From positions 1,612,001 to 1,676,000 of the forward strand of contig OY969725.1 in the NCBI GenBank assembly GCA_963702195.1: DNA of 64,000 bases. The letters run 5' to 3'. This DNA comes from AC-56 sp963702195 (lineage in GTDB: Bacteria; Actinomycetota; Thermoleophilia; Solirubrobacterales; 70-9). The position numbers and the translations under genes are program-made. The notes beneath the pieces were generated by a model, which made no database searches, was not told the DNA's origin, and was given only the letters and a program-made list of their open reading frames with translations. This document shows, one piece after another, positions 40,901 through 48,903 of this stretch. Each line of letters starts with the position of its first letter. Position 1 is the first letter of the stretch.

Positions 40901-42241
40901 GTGGCACGAACGGGCGGCTTGGACACAGCCGGCGAGAACGGCGCGAGCGGGATCCAGAACCCGCGCGCCCGTCAGCGCGCGCTGTGCGTGGGCGTCGTGG
41001 CCGCCTCGCCCGGCGACGTCGATCCTCTGGCCGAGCTGAAGGAGCTCCTGCGCACGGCGGGGGTCGCGAACGTCGGAGAGGTCGTCCAGGTGCGCCCGCG
41101 ACCGGACCCGGACCGCTACCTGGGTCGCGGGAAGCTCGGCGAGGTCAAGGCCGAGATCGCGCGCTCGAACGCCAACCTCGTTGCATGTGACGACGAGCTC
41201 GTCCCCAGGCAGGAGCGGAACCTCGAGCAGCAGCTGGGGGTACCGGTGATCGACCGTACGGCCGTGATCCTCGACATCTTCGCCGACCATGCCCACAGCG
41301 CCGAGGGAAAGCTCCAGGTCGAGCTCGCCCAGCTCGAGTACAACCTCGCACGGATGCGGGGCCTGTGGACGCACCTCGAGCGGCTCGGGGGCGGGATCGG
41401 CACCAGAGGCCCCGGCGAGTCCCAGATCGAGACCGACCGCCGCCTGGCTCGCGACCGCATCGCCAACCTGCGGCGCCGGCTGGAGCGCATGGAGCGAAAC
41501 CGGGAGGTCATGCGTGCGCGCCGCAGCGGCTCGGCGCTTCCGATCGTGGCGCTCGCCGGCTACACGAACGCCGGCAAGTCGACGCTCCTCAACGCGATGA
41601 CCGGCGCTGGGACCGGGGTGGGGGAGAGGCTCTTCCACACGCTCGACCCGACGACCCGCGCCTACCGGCATCACGGCCGGCGCTATCTCCTGACCGACAC
41701 GGTTGGGTTCATCCGCAAGCTCCCGCACCAACTCGTCGAGGCGTTCAAGGCGACGCTCGAGGAGACCGCGCTCGCCGATCTCATCGTCCACGTCGTGGAC
41801 GCCTCGGAGCCCGAGGAGCAGCGCCGCGAGGCGATCGCGGCGGTCGACTCCGTGCTCGAGGAGATCGGCGCCGGGGAGGCGCCGCGGCTGCTCGTCTACA
41901 ACAAGGCCGACCGTCTGGACCCGGCCGAGGCCAATGACCTCACCATCCGTCACCCCGGGTCGCTGGCCATCTCGGCGCTCGCCGGTGAGGGCCTGGAGGG
42001 GCTCCGCGACCGCATCGAGTCCACCTTCGAGGAGACGCTCTCCTCGCTGGACCTGCTGCTGCCGTACTCGGAGGGCGCCGCGCTCGCCGAGCTCCACGAG
42101 GTCGCCGGCGATCTCGAGCGGGAGGATCGCCCCGACGGCGTGCTCGTCCACGCGCGCGTGCCCGCCGCGCTCGCTCACCGATTCACGGACTTTGCGCTGA
42201 ACGGCGCGGCCGCATCGAGCGACGGGCGCGGAGGGGTCTGA
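40901..42241 (+). CDS. hflX: GTPase HflX
   Basis: 446 residues. A ribosome-splitting GTPase that rescues stalled 70S or disassembles 100S ribosomes under stress. The N-terminal HflX domain has YLGRGKLGEVKAEI and a glycine-rich GGGIGTRGPGESQIETDRR linker. The G domain has G1 GYTNAGKS, G3 DTVGFIRKLPHQLVE and G4 YNKAD. The GTG start directly follows the -10 box, suggesting a leaderless message. Length is normal. Confidence 0.95.
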   Translation: MARTGGLDTAGENGASGIQNPRARQRALCVGVVAASPGDVDPLAELKELLRTAGVANVGEVVQVRPRPDPDRYLGRGKLGEVKAEIARSNANLVACDDELVPRQERNLEQQLGVPVIDRTAVILDIFADHAHSAEGKLQVELAQLEYNLARMRGLWTHLERLGGGIGTRGPGESQIETDRRLARDRIANLRRRLERMERNREVMRARRSGSALPIVALAGYTNAGKSTLLNAMTGAGTGVGERLFHTLDPTTRAYRHHGRRYLLTDTVGFIRKLPHQLVEAFKATLEETALADLIVHVVDASEPEEQRREAIAAVDSVLEEIGAGEAPRLLVYNKADRLDPAEANDLTIRHPGSLAISALAGEGLEGLRDRIESTFEETLSSLDLLLPYSEGAALAELHEVAGDLEREDRPDGVLVHARVPAALAHRFTDFALNGAAASSDGRGGV

Positions 42242-42250
42242 CTCCGGCTC

Positions 42251-42256
42251 TAGGCT
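42251..42256 (+). promoter_or_regulatory. -10 element for dut (leaderless)
   Basis: TAGGCT lies 6 nt before the GTG at 42263, right after the hflX stop. Confidence 0.5.
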
Positions 42257-42262
42257 CACGCC

Positions 42263-42694
42263 GTGGAGCTCGCAACCACCCGGCTTCGAGACAACGCGGT
42301 GCTGCCCACCCGCGCGCACGACGGCGACGCGGGTCTCGACCTCTACGCGGCCGACGCCGCGACAATCGGCCCCGGCGAGCGGGCCACCGTCGCAACAGGC
42401 ATTGCCGTGGAGATCCCCGACGGATATGCCGGGCTCGTTCTGCCCAGGTCGGGCCTCGCCGCCAGGCACGGCATCGCGCTCGTCAACGCGCCCGGGCTGA
42501 TCGACTCCGGATACCGGGGCGAGATCAGGGTCCTGCTCCTCAATACCGACCGCGAGGAGCCGTTCACGGTTTCTCCCGGCGACCGGATCGCGCAGCTCGT
42601 GCTGACCCCGGTCGCGGACGCCGAGCCGATTGAGGTGTCGGAGCTCGTCGCGACCGCTCGCGGCGCGGGCGGCTTCGGCTCGAGCGGCCGTTAG
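42263..42694 (+). CDS. dut: dUTP diphosphatase
   Basis: 143 residues. A trimeric dUTPase making dUMP and preventing uracil incorporation. All five motifs are visible: AGLDLYAAD (1), PRSGLAARHG (2), GLIDSGYRGEI (3), PGDRIAQLVL (4) and GAGGFGSSGR (5). The GTG start follows a TAGGCT box. The frameshifted acetyltransferase begins 19 nt after the stop. Confidence 0.96.
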   Translation: MELATTRLRDNAVLPTRAHDGDAGLDLYAADAATIGPGERATVATGIAVEIPDGYAGLVLPRSGLAARHGIALVNAPGLIDSGYRGEIRVLLLNTDREEPFTVSPGDRIAQLVLTPVADAEPIEVSELVATARGAGGFGSSGR

Positions 42695-42713
42695 GCTGGA
42701 GAGAGCGTCCGTC

Positions 42714-43276
42714 GTGGCCGCCGCTACGCCATCGGCGGACGGATTCGCCCTGAGGCTCCTGACCGAGGACGACGCCGAGGCGCTATTCGACCTCCGACTG
42801 CGCAACCGCGACTACTTTCGCCCGTCGGAGCGTTCGCGACCGGATGCCTTCTTCACCCTCGAGCAGCAGCGGGAGAAGCTCCGCCGGGGAGAGGAGGATG
42901 CGCGCGAGCGCAGGGGCTGGATCTATGGGATCTCCCTCGGTGAGTCTGCGCTGATCGGGCGGACCGCGCTATCCGGGTGATCTGGGGGCCGTTCCGGAGC
43001 GCCTTCCTCGGATACGCGATCGACGAAGCCCATGCCGGACATGGATACGCCACGCGCGCCGTGAGCTGGATCATCGATGCCGCATTCGAGCATGGACTCC
43101 ACCGGGTTCAGGCGGCCGTGGTGCCGGAGAACGAAGCATCCAAGCGGGTGCTCGGGAAAGCCCGGTTCCGCTACGAGGGCACGGCGCTGCGGTACCTGAG
43201 TGTGGACGGCCGATGGCGGGACCACGACATCTTCGCGATCACCGTCGAGGATCGCGGTGGGGAGGCCACCGCCTAG
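42714..43276 (+). pseudogene. RimJ/RimL-type GNAT acetyltransferase interrupted by a -1 frameshift
   Basis: The frame from GTG 42714 encodes the first half (FALRLLTEDDAEALFDLRL to SALIGRTALSG) and meets TGA at 42978. The frame one base back, entered at GTG 42977, continues without loss: IWGPFRSAFLGYAIDEAHAGHGYATRAVSWIID carries the acetyl-CoA loop, followed by VVPENEASKRVLGKARF. Joined, the product would be about 187 residues, normal for the family. The break lies in CCGGGTGAT, so one G is missing. Either the gene is recently broken, or it is read by frameshifting or re-initiation, or there is a base-call error. Confidence 0.8.
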
Positions 43277-44010
43277 CTCCGCATCGCCGCTTCGTGCGCG
43301 GATTCGTGGGCGGCGGCCTCCAGCGAGTCGTCCAGCGGCTCGAGCTCGGGCTCGGAGCCCTCACGTCGCGCCAGGGCGAGCTGGATGAGCCGGTCCGCCA
43401 GCCACGCGTTCTTGGGCAGGAGCGGACCGTGCAGGTAGGTGCCGATCACGTTCCTCTTGCGGACGCCCTCATGACCGTCCTTGCCGTTGTTGCCGAAGCC
43501 GCGGATGACACGGCCGAGCGGAGTGGCGCCAGGGCCCAGGTGGGTCCGGCCACCGTGGTTCTCGAACCCGGCAAGGCGGCGCGGGCCGCCGCCCAGGTCG
43601 ACCTCGATCTCCACGTTGCCGATCAGCCTCGGGCCCGGTTCGCGCACCGTCTCGAGGTCCGCCAGGCCCAGGCCCTCGATGCGCTCGTCGCCGAGCTGGT
43701 AGGCGTGGCCGAGCAGCTGGTAGCCACCGCAGACGGCGAGCAGCACCGCGCCATCGCCGGTTGCCGCGGCGATTGCATCCCGCTTCGTATCCAGCAGGTC
43801 GGAGGCGACGATCTGCTGGTCGCGGTCCTGGCCGCCGCCCATGTAGAGAAAGTCGTGGGCCGCGGGATCGAGGTCGTCGCCTGGGCCGGCTGCGCTGTAC
43901 CTGAAGCCGATCCCCCTCCATTCGCAGCGGCGCTGGAGCAGCAGGATGTTGCCGCGGTCGGCGTAGATGTTCATCTGCTCCGGGTACAGGGCGCAGAGTC
44001 GAAGCTCCAT
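43273..44010 (-). CDS. gatD: Lipid II isoglutaminyl synthase, glutaminase subunit GatD
   Basis: 245 residues. A class I glutamine amidotransferase of the CobQ type. The MNIYADRGNI N-terminus, the nucleophile in LLAVCGGYQLLG and the His in IGTYLHGPLLPKN are characteristic. It supplies ammonia to MurT for amidation of D-Glu in lipid II, which affects cross-linking and beta-lactam sensitivity. ATG 44010 overlaps the stop of the methyltransferase gene. Unusually, murT is not directly adjacent but one gene upstream. The stop overlaps the convergent GNAT fragment by 4 nt. Confidence 0.92.
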   Translation of the reverse strand: MELRLCALYPEQMNIYADRGNILLLQRRCEWRGIGFRYSAAGPGDDLDPAAHDFLYMGGGQDRDQQIVASDLLDTKRDAIAAATGDGAVLLAVCGGYQLLGHAYQLGDERIEGLGLADLETVREPGPRLIGNVEIEVDLGGGPRRLAGFENHGGRTHLGPGATPLGRVIRGFGNNGKDGHEGVRKRNVIGTYLHGPLLPKNAWLADRLIQLALARREGSEPELEPLDDSLEAAAHESAHEAAMRS

Positions 44011-44735
44011 CAGGACCGCTCCGCGACGACGACGGTGGAGCCGACGTAGCCGTCGGCGGGCGGGACGAGGATGCGCTCCGTGGGGCGCATCCCCGCGATC
44101 TCGGCCTCGGCCTCGAGCTCCGCGGCCCCGAGGAGCCAGATGGAGTCGATGTGCTCGGACTCGCTCAGATCGCCGTCGGGCGACACGGTCTGGCGGACTC
44201 GACGGAGGTCGAGCCGGCCGTTTTCGGTCGCGAAGTCGACCGGGAGGCTCGAGTACATCCAGCCTTCGATCTCGCGGACGTCCGGCACGGGCGGCGATCC
44301 GGTCTCGAGGTCCTCGGGGATCCCGTCGACGATGGCGGCCGCGAACCGCCCACCCGCATCGAGGTGCTCCGCCACACCGCGCAGGACGGTCGCACGAACG
44401 CCAGGTCCCCCGACCATCTGGATGACGTGCATCGGCGCGATCACCAGGTCGAAGCTCCGGTCGATCCGAAGCTCCCGGATGTCCCCCTGGAGCGGGTACA
44501 CCGGAAGCTCCTCTGCCTTCGCCCTCGATGCGGTGGCCGCCACCAGCTCGGCGTCCGCGTCGACCGTCCACAGCTCGTGTCCGCGGCGGCCGAGGTGAAG
44601 GCACACGCGACCGGTGCCACACCCGAGCTCGAGTATCGGGCCGTTGGAGGAGGCGGCGAGGCTCTCCCATGCCTCGAGGTCAGTCGAGTAGCCGCCGCAT
44701 TCTGTGTCCTGCCAGGCGGCCGCGGCGGAGGTCAC
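44010..44735 (-). CDS. SAM-dependent methyltransferase between murT and gatD
   Basis: 241 residues. Class I Rossmann methyltransferase: motif I ILELGCGTGRVCLHLGRRGHEL, acidic motif II WTVDADAE, and FDLVIAPMHVIQMV. The N-terminal TECGGYSTDLEAWESLA resembles small-molecule methyltransferases. It overlaps murT by 4 nt and gatD by 3 nt, so it is translationally coupled inside the lipid II amidation operon. Its substrate is unknown; a peptidoglycan precursor or lipid carrier is an attractive but unproven guess. Confidence 0.85.
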   Translation of the reverse strand: MTSAAAAWQDTECGGYSTDLEAWESLAASSNGPILELGCGTGRVCLHLGRRGHELWTVDADAELVAATASRAKAEELPVYPLQGDIRELRIDRSFDLVIAPMHVIQMVGGPGVRATVLRGVAEHLDAGGRFAAAIVDGIPEDLETGSPPVPDVREIEGWMYSSLPVDFATENGRLDLRRVRQTVSPDGDLSESEHIDSIWLLGAAELEAEAEIAGMRPTERILVPPADGYVGSTVVVAERS

Positions 44736-46117
44736 GCCCAGAATTCCTTTGCCAGGCCACGCTTCGAGAGCAGGGTCCGCAGCTCGATGAGGGCGGTGTA
44801 GGTGGGGAGGGCGAAGAGGCGCCCGCCGGCGCGCCCGACCGCGTCGTCGATCGAAGCGGCGATCTCGGGAGCCACCTCGATCGCCTCGGGCGCGATGCCC
44901 GCGTACTTCAGGCGCACCGCCATCTCAGGGGCACGGGTGCCGGCGCAGGTCACCCGGCGGACGTGCCCGGCGAGGAGCTCGAAGTCGGCGTCCCAGACCC
45001 AGGAGATGTCGCGCCCGTCGGCGATGCGGTCGTTGAGCGCGATCCAGAGGTCCAGCGCGGGCTCGCCGTTCGACCCCGATTCGAGCAGCAGCGTCCGGAG
45101 CACCTCGTTGGCCCCGGCCGGGTTCTTGATCAGGAGGATGGAGACGTCCTTGCCGGCGACGGGAACCGTCTCGACTCGCCCGAAGACCGCGCGCATCTCC
45201 TCCATCGCCCGGGCCGCCTCCGGCAGCGCCAGGCCAAGTCGTCGTGCCGCGGCCAGCGCCGCCAGCGCGTTGTAGACGTTGTAGAGGCCGGGGAGGGGAA
45301 GGCGCAACTCGGTTTCGCCGTCGGGTGTGCGCACCACCACGCGCGACCCCCGCATGCCCTCGAGCTCGATGCTGGTGGCGGCGACGTCCGGCTCGGGACG
45401 ATCCGCTCCGCACGAGGGGCAGCGGTAGTGCCCGAGGTGGCCCACAAACGCTCGCTCGTACGTGTACGGCGCCCCGCAGCGGCGGCAGTGCTTGGCGTCG
45501 AAGGCGTGCTGGAGCTCGGGCAGCGCCTGGCTCGGGTCCTCGATCCCGAAGTAGGTGACGCCGGCGCGCCGTGCGAGCTCCGCGTCGCGGCCGAGGTCCG
45601 CGATCAGCGGATCGTCGGCATTGAGCACGAAGCCGGTGGCGCCGGCGTGCTTGGCGACGGCCCCAGCCCACTCATCCGCGAGGTGCTCGAGCTCGCCGTA
45701 GCGGTCGAGCTGGTCGCGGAAGAGGTTGCCCAAGACCACGAGGCGGGGGGCCAGATCGTCCGCGACCCGAGGGAGCCAGGCCTCGTCCACCTCGAACAGG
45801 CCCTCTTCGCCATGCTGCTCGAGCAGCGCGGTGGCCACGCCCCAGGTCATGTTCGACCCGGCGCGATTGTGGACGGGCGGGCGCCCGGCCGCGCGAAGGG
45901 CGGCGGCGATCATGCCCGCGGTCGTGGTCTTGCCGTTGGTGGCGCTGACGATCGTGGCGCCGTCGCGGAGCCGCGCACCAAGGCGGGCGATCGCGTCCGG
46001 GGCCATCTTCAGGAGGAGGCGGCCGGGCAGGGTGGTCCCGCCGCCCCGACCGCTGGCCCTGCTCAGTGCGCCCGCAGCCCTGGCCGTCGCGAGCTTCGGG
46101 CCGAAGAGGCGGCTCAC
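44732..46117 (-). CDS. murT: Lipid II isoglutaminyl synthase, Mur-ligase subunit MurT
   Basis: 461 residues. ATP-dependent ligase-like subunit that activates the D-Glu alpha-carboxylate of lipid II. The P-loop is SATNGKTTTAGMIA. MurT-specific features are the NRAGSNMTWGVATALL and VLGNLFRDQLDRYGELE motifs, and a zinc-ribbon insertion with CRRCG and CPSCG. The C-terminal DUF1727 region contains LIKNPAGANEVLRTL. It overlaps the upstream lipid kinase by 4 nt. Confidence 0.95.
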   Translation of the reverse strand: MSRLFGPKLATARAAGALSRASGRGGGTTLPGRLLLKMAPDAIARLGARLRDGATIVSATNGKTTTAGMIAAALRAAGRPPVHNRAGSNMTWGVATALLEQHGEEGLFEVDEAWLPRVADDLAPRLVVLGNLFRDQLDRYGELEHLADEWAGAVAKHAGATGFVLNADDPLIADLGRDAELARRAGVTYFGIEDPSQALPELQHAFDAKHCRRCGAPYTYERAFVGHLGHYRCPSCGADRPEPDVAATSIELEGMRGSRVVVRTPDGETELRLPLPGLYNVYNALAALAAARRLGLALPEAARAMEEMRAVFGRVETVPVAGKDVSILLIKNPAGANEVLRTLLLESGSNGEPALDLWIALNDRIADGRDISWVWDADFELLAGHVRRVTCAGTRAPEMAVRLKYAGIAPEAIEVAPEIAASIDDAVGRAGGRLFALPTYTALIELRTLLSKRGLAKEFWA

Positions 46118-47022
46118 CGGCCGTGTGGTCCCGCGGCGCCGTCGGGCGGCGCGATCACGTTGAGCGCGCGAGGGAGGACGCGGACCGTCGCCGGGAGGTC
46201 GGCGAGATGATCGCCGTCGGCGTAGACCGCAAACGGCCGATTGGCCCTGATCTCCACCTCGGAGCCACGCAGGACGGTCACCTCCGGGTTGTCCACGTGG
46301 CGTCCCTTGAACACCTTCGGCAGGTTAGCCAGGAAGCGCAGCTTCGAGACGTCCCTCGTCCACACGACGTCGAGCATGCCGTCGTCCAGCTTGGCGTCGG
46401 GCGCGAGGAACATGCCGCCGCCGTAGGCCTTGTTGTTGGCGGCGGCGACCGCGAAGCCGGTGAACTGGAGGCGCTCGCCGTCGACCGTGACCTCGAAGCG
46501 CGCCGGCTTCCAGGCGGCCAGCGCCCGCAGCGCCGCGTACAGGTAGACGAGGTTGCCCTTGACCAGGCGTGTCTCGTTGGCGATCCGGTTGGCGTCGGAG
46601 TCGAACCCGCAGCTCGCGATGCACAGAAAGCGACGGCCGTTCACCTCGCCGACGTCGATCGAGCGCGTTGTTCCCGCCGCCAGAAGCTCGACCGCGCCTC
46701 CAATCTCCATCGGGATGCCCACGACCCGCGCGAAGTCGTTGCCACGGCCGCCCGGGATCACGCCGAGCGGTGCGTCGGTGTCCGCGAGGGCGCCGCCGAT
46801 CTGGCCGACCAAGCCGTCGCCGCTCATGACCACCGGTATTTCGCCGTCGGCCGCCGCGCCCACCGCCTCCTCGACCCCGTGGTCGAGGCTGGTCGTCATG
46901 ACGAGCCTGTACGCGAGCCCGTGATCGTGGAGCGCCCCTTCCAGCTGTGGCAACAGATCGCGGGCGCGACCGCCCCCGGCCGAGGGGTTGACCAGCACCA
47001 GATGGCGTCGGTCGGAGCTCAC
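46114..47022 (-). CDS. Diacylglycerol kinase-family lipid kinase (YegS/DgkB-like)
   Basis: 302 residues. DAGK catalytic domain with VLVNPSAGGGRA, the GDGLVGQIGGALA loop (GGDGT equivalent) and GVIPGGRGNDFARV. The C-terminal beta-sandwich follows. It may phosphorylate diacylglycerol or a related lipid, recycling lipid carriers near the membrane. Its overlap of 4 nt with both neighbours places it in the murT-gatD operon, consistent with a cell-envelope task. Exact substrate unknown. Confidence 0.9.
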   Translation of the reverse strand: MSSDRRHLVLVNPSAGGGRARDLLPQLEGALHDHGLAYRLVMTTSLDHGVEEAVGAAADGEIPVVMSGDGLVGQIGGALADTDAPLGVIPGGRGNDFARVVGIPMEIGGAVELLAAGTTRSIDVGEVNGRRFLCIASCGFDSDANRIANETRLVKGNLVYLYAALRALAAWKPARFEVTVDGERLQFTGFAVAAANNKAYGGGMFLAPDAKLDDGMLDVVWTRDVSKLRFLANLPKVFKGRHVDNPEVTVLRGSEVEIRANRPFAVYADGDHLADLPATVRVLPRALNVIAPPDGAAGPHGR

Positions 47023-47699
47023 GGGCGGAGCTTGCGGCCGACCCAGTAGGTGCCCGCGCCGACTTCCCCGGCGGCGTCCGGCTCGATCCCCCGCTTGGCG
47101 AACCCCCAGTCGAGAGCCGCCTTTGGCGTGTAGAAGGGGGTCGCGCTGCCCCAGCTCGAGGCGACGACGACCTGGCCGCCGGGCCGGAGCACGCGTTCCA
47201 GCTCCGCGATGAACGGCGGCATGTTCAGGTGCGTGATCAGGTCGAACGACTCGTCGTCGTAGGGGAGGTCAGCGGCGTCGGCGGCCCGGAAAGCGATTCG
47301 TCCCTCGGGGTCCAGCCCAACCTTCCCCGTGGCGGCGCGGATCATCTCCTCCGAGAGGTCGACGCCGCGGACGCTCGCCTGTGGAAACTCGCGGGCGATG
47401 AGCAGGGCTCCCTCGCCGGTACCGGTTCCCACTTCGAGCGCGCGCTCGGGCGCCGGCTTGACGTGGAGCAGGGCGGCCGCCAGGGGCGCGAGGTGCTCGA
47501 CCGAGCCGGCGCCGGTGCGCTGGTCCCACCCGGGAGCCGCGCGCTCGAAGTAGCGCCGCATCGGCGCTCGCACGATCGGCCATGCCCACGGCGCCCTCAC
47601 AGCCAGCCGGTTGAGCATGCGACCCATGACCCGGATCCGCGTGGGCGTGGGTCGTTCCTCGCGCGTCCCGTCGCTCGAGCGCTCGGTGCCTGCGGGCAT
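47019..47699 (-). CDS. SAM-dependent methyltransferase, first gene of the murT operon
   Basis: 226 residues. Class I methyltransferase with motif I ALEVGTGTGEGALLIAREFP, VRGVDLSEEMIRAA, DAADLPYDDESFDLIT and VLRPGGQVVVASS, i.e. the Methyltransf_11 pattern. ATG 47699 is chosen because similarity begins within the following 30 residues; the longer upstream frame overlaps the divergent cyclophilin gene. A GGAGG sequence stands just before the ATG. The substrate is unknown. Confidence 0.85.
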   Translation of the reverse strand: MPAGTERSSDGTREERPTPTRIRVMGRMLNRLAVRAPWAWPIVRAPMRRYFERAAPGWDQRTGAGSVEHLAPLAAALLHVKPAPERALEVGTGTGEGALLIAREFPQASVRGVDLSEEMIRAATGKVGLDPEGRIAFRAADAADLPYDDESFDLITHLNMPPFIAELERVLRPGGQVVVASSWGSATPFYTPKAALDWGFAKRGIEPDAAGEVGAGTYWVGRKLRP

Positions 47700-47738
47700 T
47701 CCTCCATCTTGCCTACTCCCCCTGACGGGCGCGGTCGC

Positions 47739-47744
47739 TAGTCT
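47739..47744 (+). promoter_or_regulatory. -10 element for the cyclophilin lipoprotein gene
   Basis: TAGTCT lies 9 nt before the ATG at 47754, in the 54-nt gap shared with the divergent methyltransferase operon. Confidence 0.45.
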
Positions 47745-47753
47745 GCCGCGCCG

Positions 47754-48419
47754 ATGCTGCGCCGAGCCGTTCCTCTGCTGGCCCTTGCCGGGTCGAGCCT
47801 CGCCCTTGCGGCCTGCGGGGGCGGCGGCGGGACCACCTCCACCGGGGCATCGCTGCCCAGCGGCTGCGAGCAGGTCTCGAAGCCGCCGCCGAAGCAGCGC
47901 CAGCTGAAGAAGCCCAAGCAGACGGTGACCCCGGGCGAGAAGCTCACCGCGACCGTCGACACGAGCTGCGGGCGGTTCGACATCCGGCTCGACACGTCGA
48001 GCTCGCCGAAGACCGTGAACTCCTTCGCCTACCTGGCGAAAAAGGGGCTCTACGACGACACCACGTTCAACCGGATCGTCCCGGGCTTCGTGATCCAGGG
48101 CGGCGATCCGCTCCAGAACGGCAGCGGCGGCCCCGGGTACACGGTCGTCGAGCCGCCGCCGCGCAACGCCACCTACCGGATGGGGACGGTCGCGATGGCG
48201 AAGCCGCCGGTCGCGCCGAACGGGCAATCCGGCAGCCAGTTCTTCGTGGTGACCGCCGCGGACGCGGGCCTACCGGCGAATTACGCCATCCTTGGGAAGG
48301 TGAGCTCCGGCTTCGACGTCGTGAAGAAGATCGGGATGCTCGGCGATCCCGCGAGCGGCGGTACCGGCACCCCGCTCGCGACCGTCCTCATCCGGCACAT
48401 CAGCCTGAGCGGGGGATAG
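47754..48419 (+). CDS. Cyclophilin-type peptidyl-prolyl isomerase, lipoprotein
   Basis: 221 residues. A lipoprotein signal peptide ends in the lipobox LAAC (about residue 20), followed by a Gly/Thr/Ser-rich tether. The cyclophilin domain has FDIRLDTSSSPKTVNSFAYLAKKG, FNRIVPGFVIQGGDP, and SGSQFFV with the substrate-contact Gln and Phe. It probably assists folding of exported proteins on the outer face of the membrane. Length fits a single-domain lipoprotein cyclophilin. The peroxiredoxin gene follows 9 nt later. Confidence 0.92.
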   Translation: MLRRAVPLLALAGSSLALAACGGGGGTTSTGASLPSGCEQVSKPPPKQRQLKKPKQTVTPGEKLTATVDTSCGRFDIRLDTSSSPKTVNSFAYLAKKGLYDDTTFNRIVPGFVIQGGDPLQNGSGGPGYTVVEPPPRNATYRMGTVAMAKPPVAPNGQSGSQFFVVTAADAGLPANYAILGKVSSGFDVVKKIGMLGDPASGGTGTPLATVLIRHISLSGG

Positions 48420-48428
48420 GGGCTCGGC

Positions 48429-48899
48429 ATGGCACGCATCGGCTGTGGCGAAGCGGCTCCGGACTTCGAGCTTCCCGGGACCGGCCGCCGCACCTACAGG
48501 CTCCCGGACTGCCGGGGCGGGTGGCTCGTGCTCGCCTTCTATCCCGGCGACTTCACGCCGGTGTGCACCCGCCAGTTCTGCTCGTATCGCGACGCAGCCG
48601 ACCGGCTCGACGAGCTGGACGCGACGGTCTGGGGGATCTCGCCGCAATCGGTCGACTCGCACGAGCGATTTCGCTCCAAGTACGGGCTGACCGTTCCGCT
48701 GCTGGCCGATCCCGATCGCGATGTCATTCGCGCGTACGGCGTGCTCGGGCCTGGAGGGCTCGTGCGGCGTTCGATCTTCGTCGTCGATCCAGAGGGCATC
48801 GTCCGCTACCGCCACATGGCGCTGCTCGGCCTGCATTACCGCGACGTGGACTCACTCGGCGACGCCCTGGACCGGGTTCGCTCTCAAGCCGCGGCCTGA
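48429..48899 (+). CDS. bcp: Peroxiredoxin (Bcp-type)
   Basis: 156 residues. Peroxidatic Cys in FYPGDFTPVCTRQFCSYRD (about residue 46). A further Cys five residues later matches the atypical 2-Cys pattern of Bcp. LADPDRDVIRAYGVLG and RSIFVVDPEGIVRYRH are typical. It is followed after 4 nt by a hydrolase gene, probably cotranscribed with the cyclophilin. It is distinct from the peroxiredoxin at 3157, which lacks the second Cys. Confidence 0.9.
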   Translation: MARIGCGEAAPDFELPGTGRRTYRLPDCRGGWLVLAFYPGDFTPVCTRQFCSYRDAADRLDELDATVWGISPQSVDSHERFRSKYGLTVPLLADPDRDVIRAYGVLGPGGLVRRSIFVVDPEGIVRYRHMALLGLHYRDVDSLGDALDRVRSQAAA

Positions 48900-48903
48900 T
48901 CCC

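Noticed and set aside
43273..44670. Long minus-strand frame upstream of GatD
   Set aside because: The portion beyond ATG 44010 runs out of phase through the methyltransferase gene and is Arg-rich nonsense.
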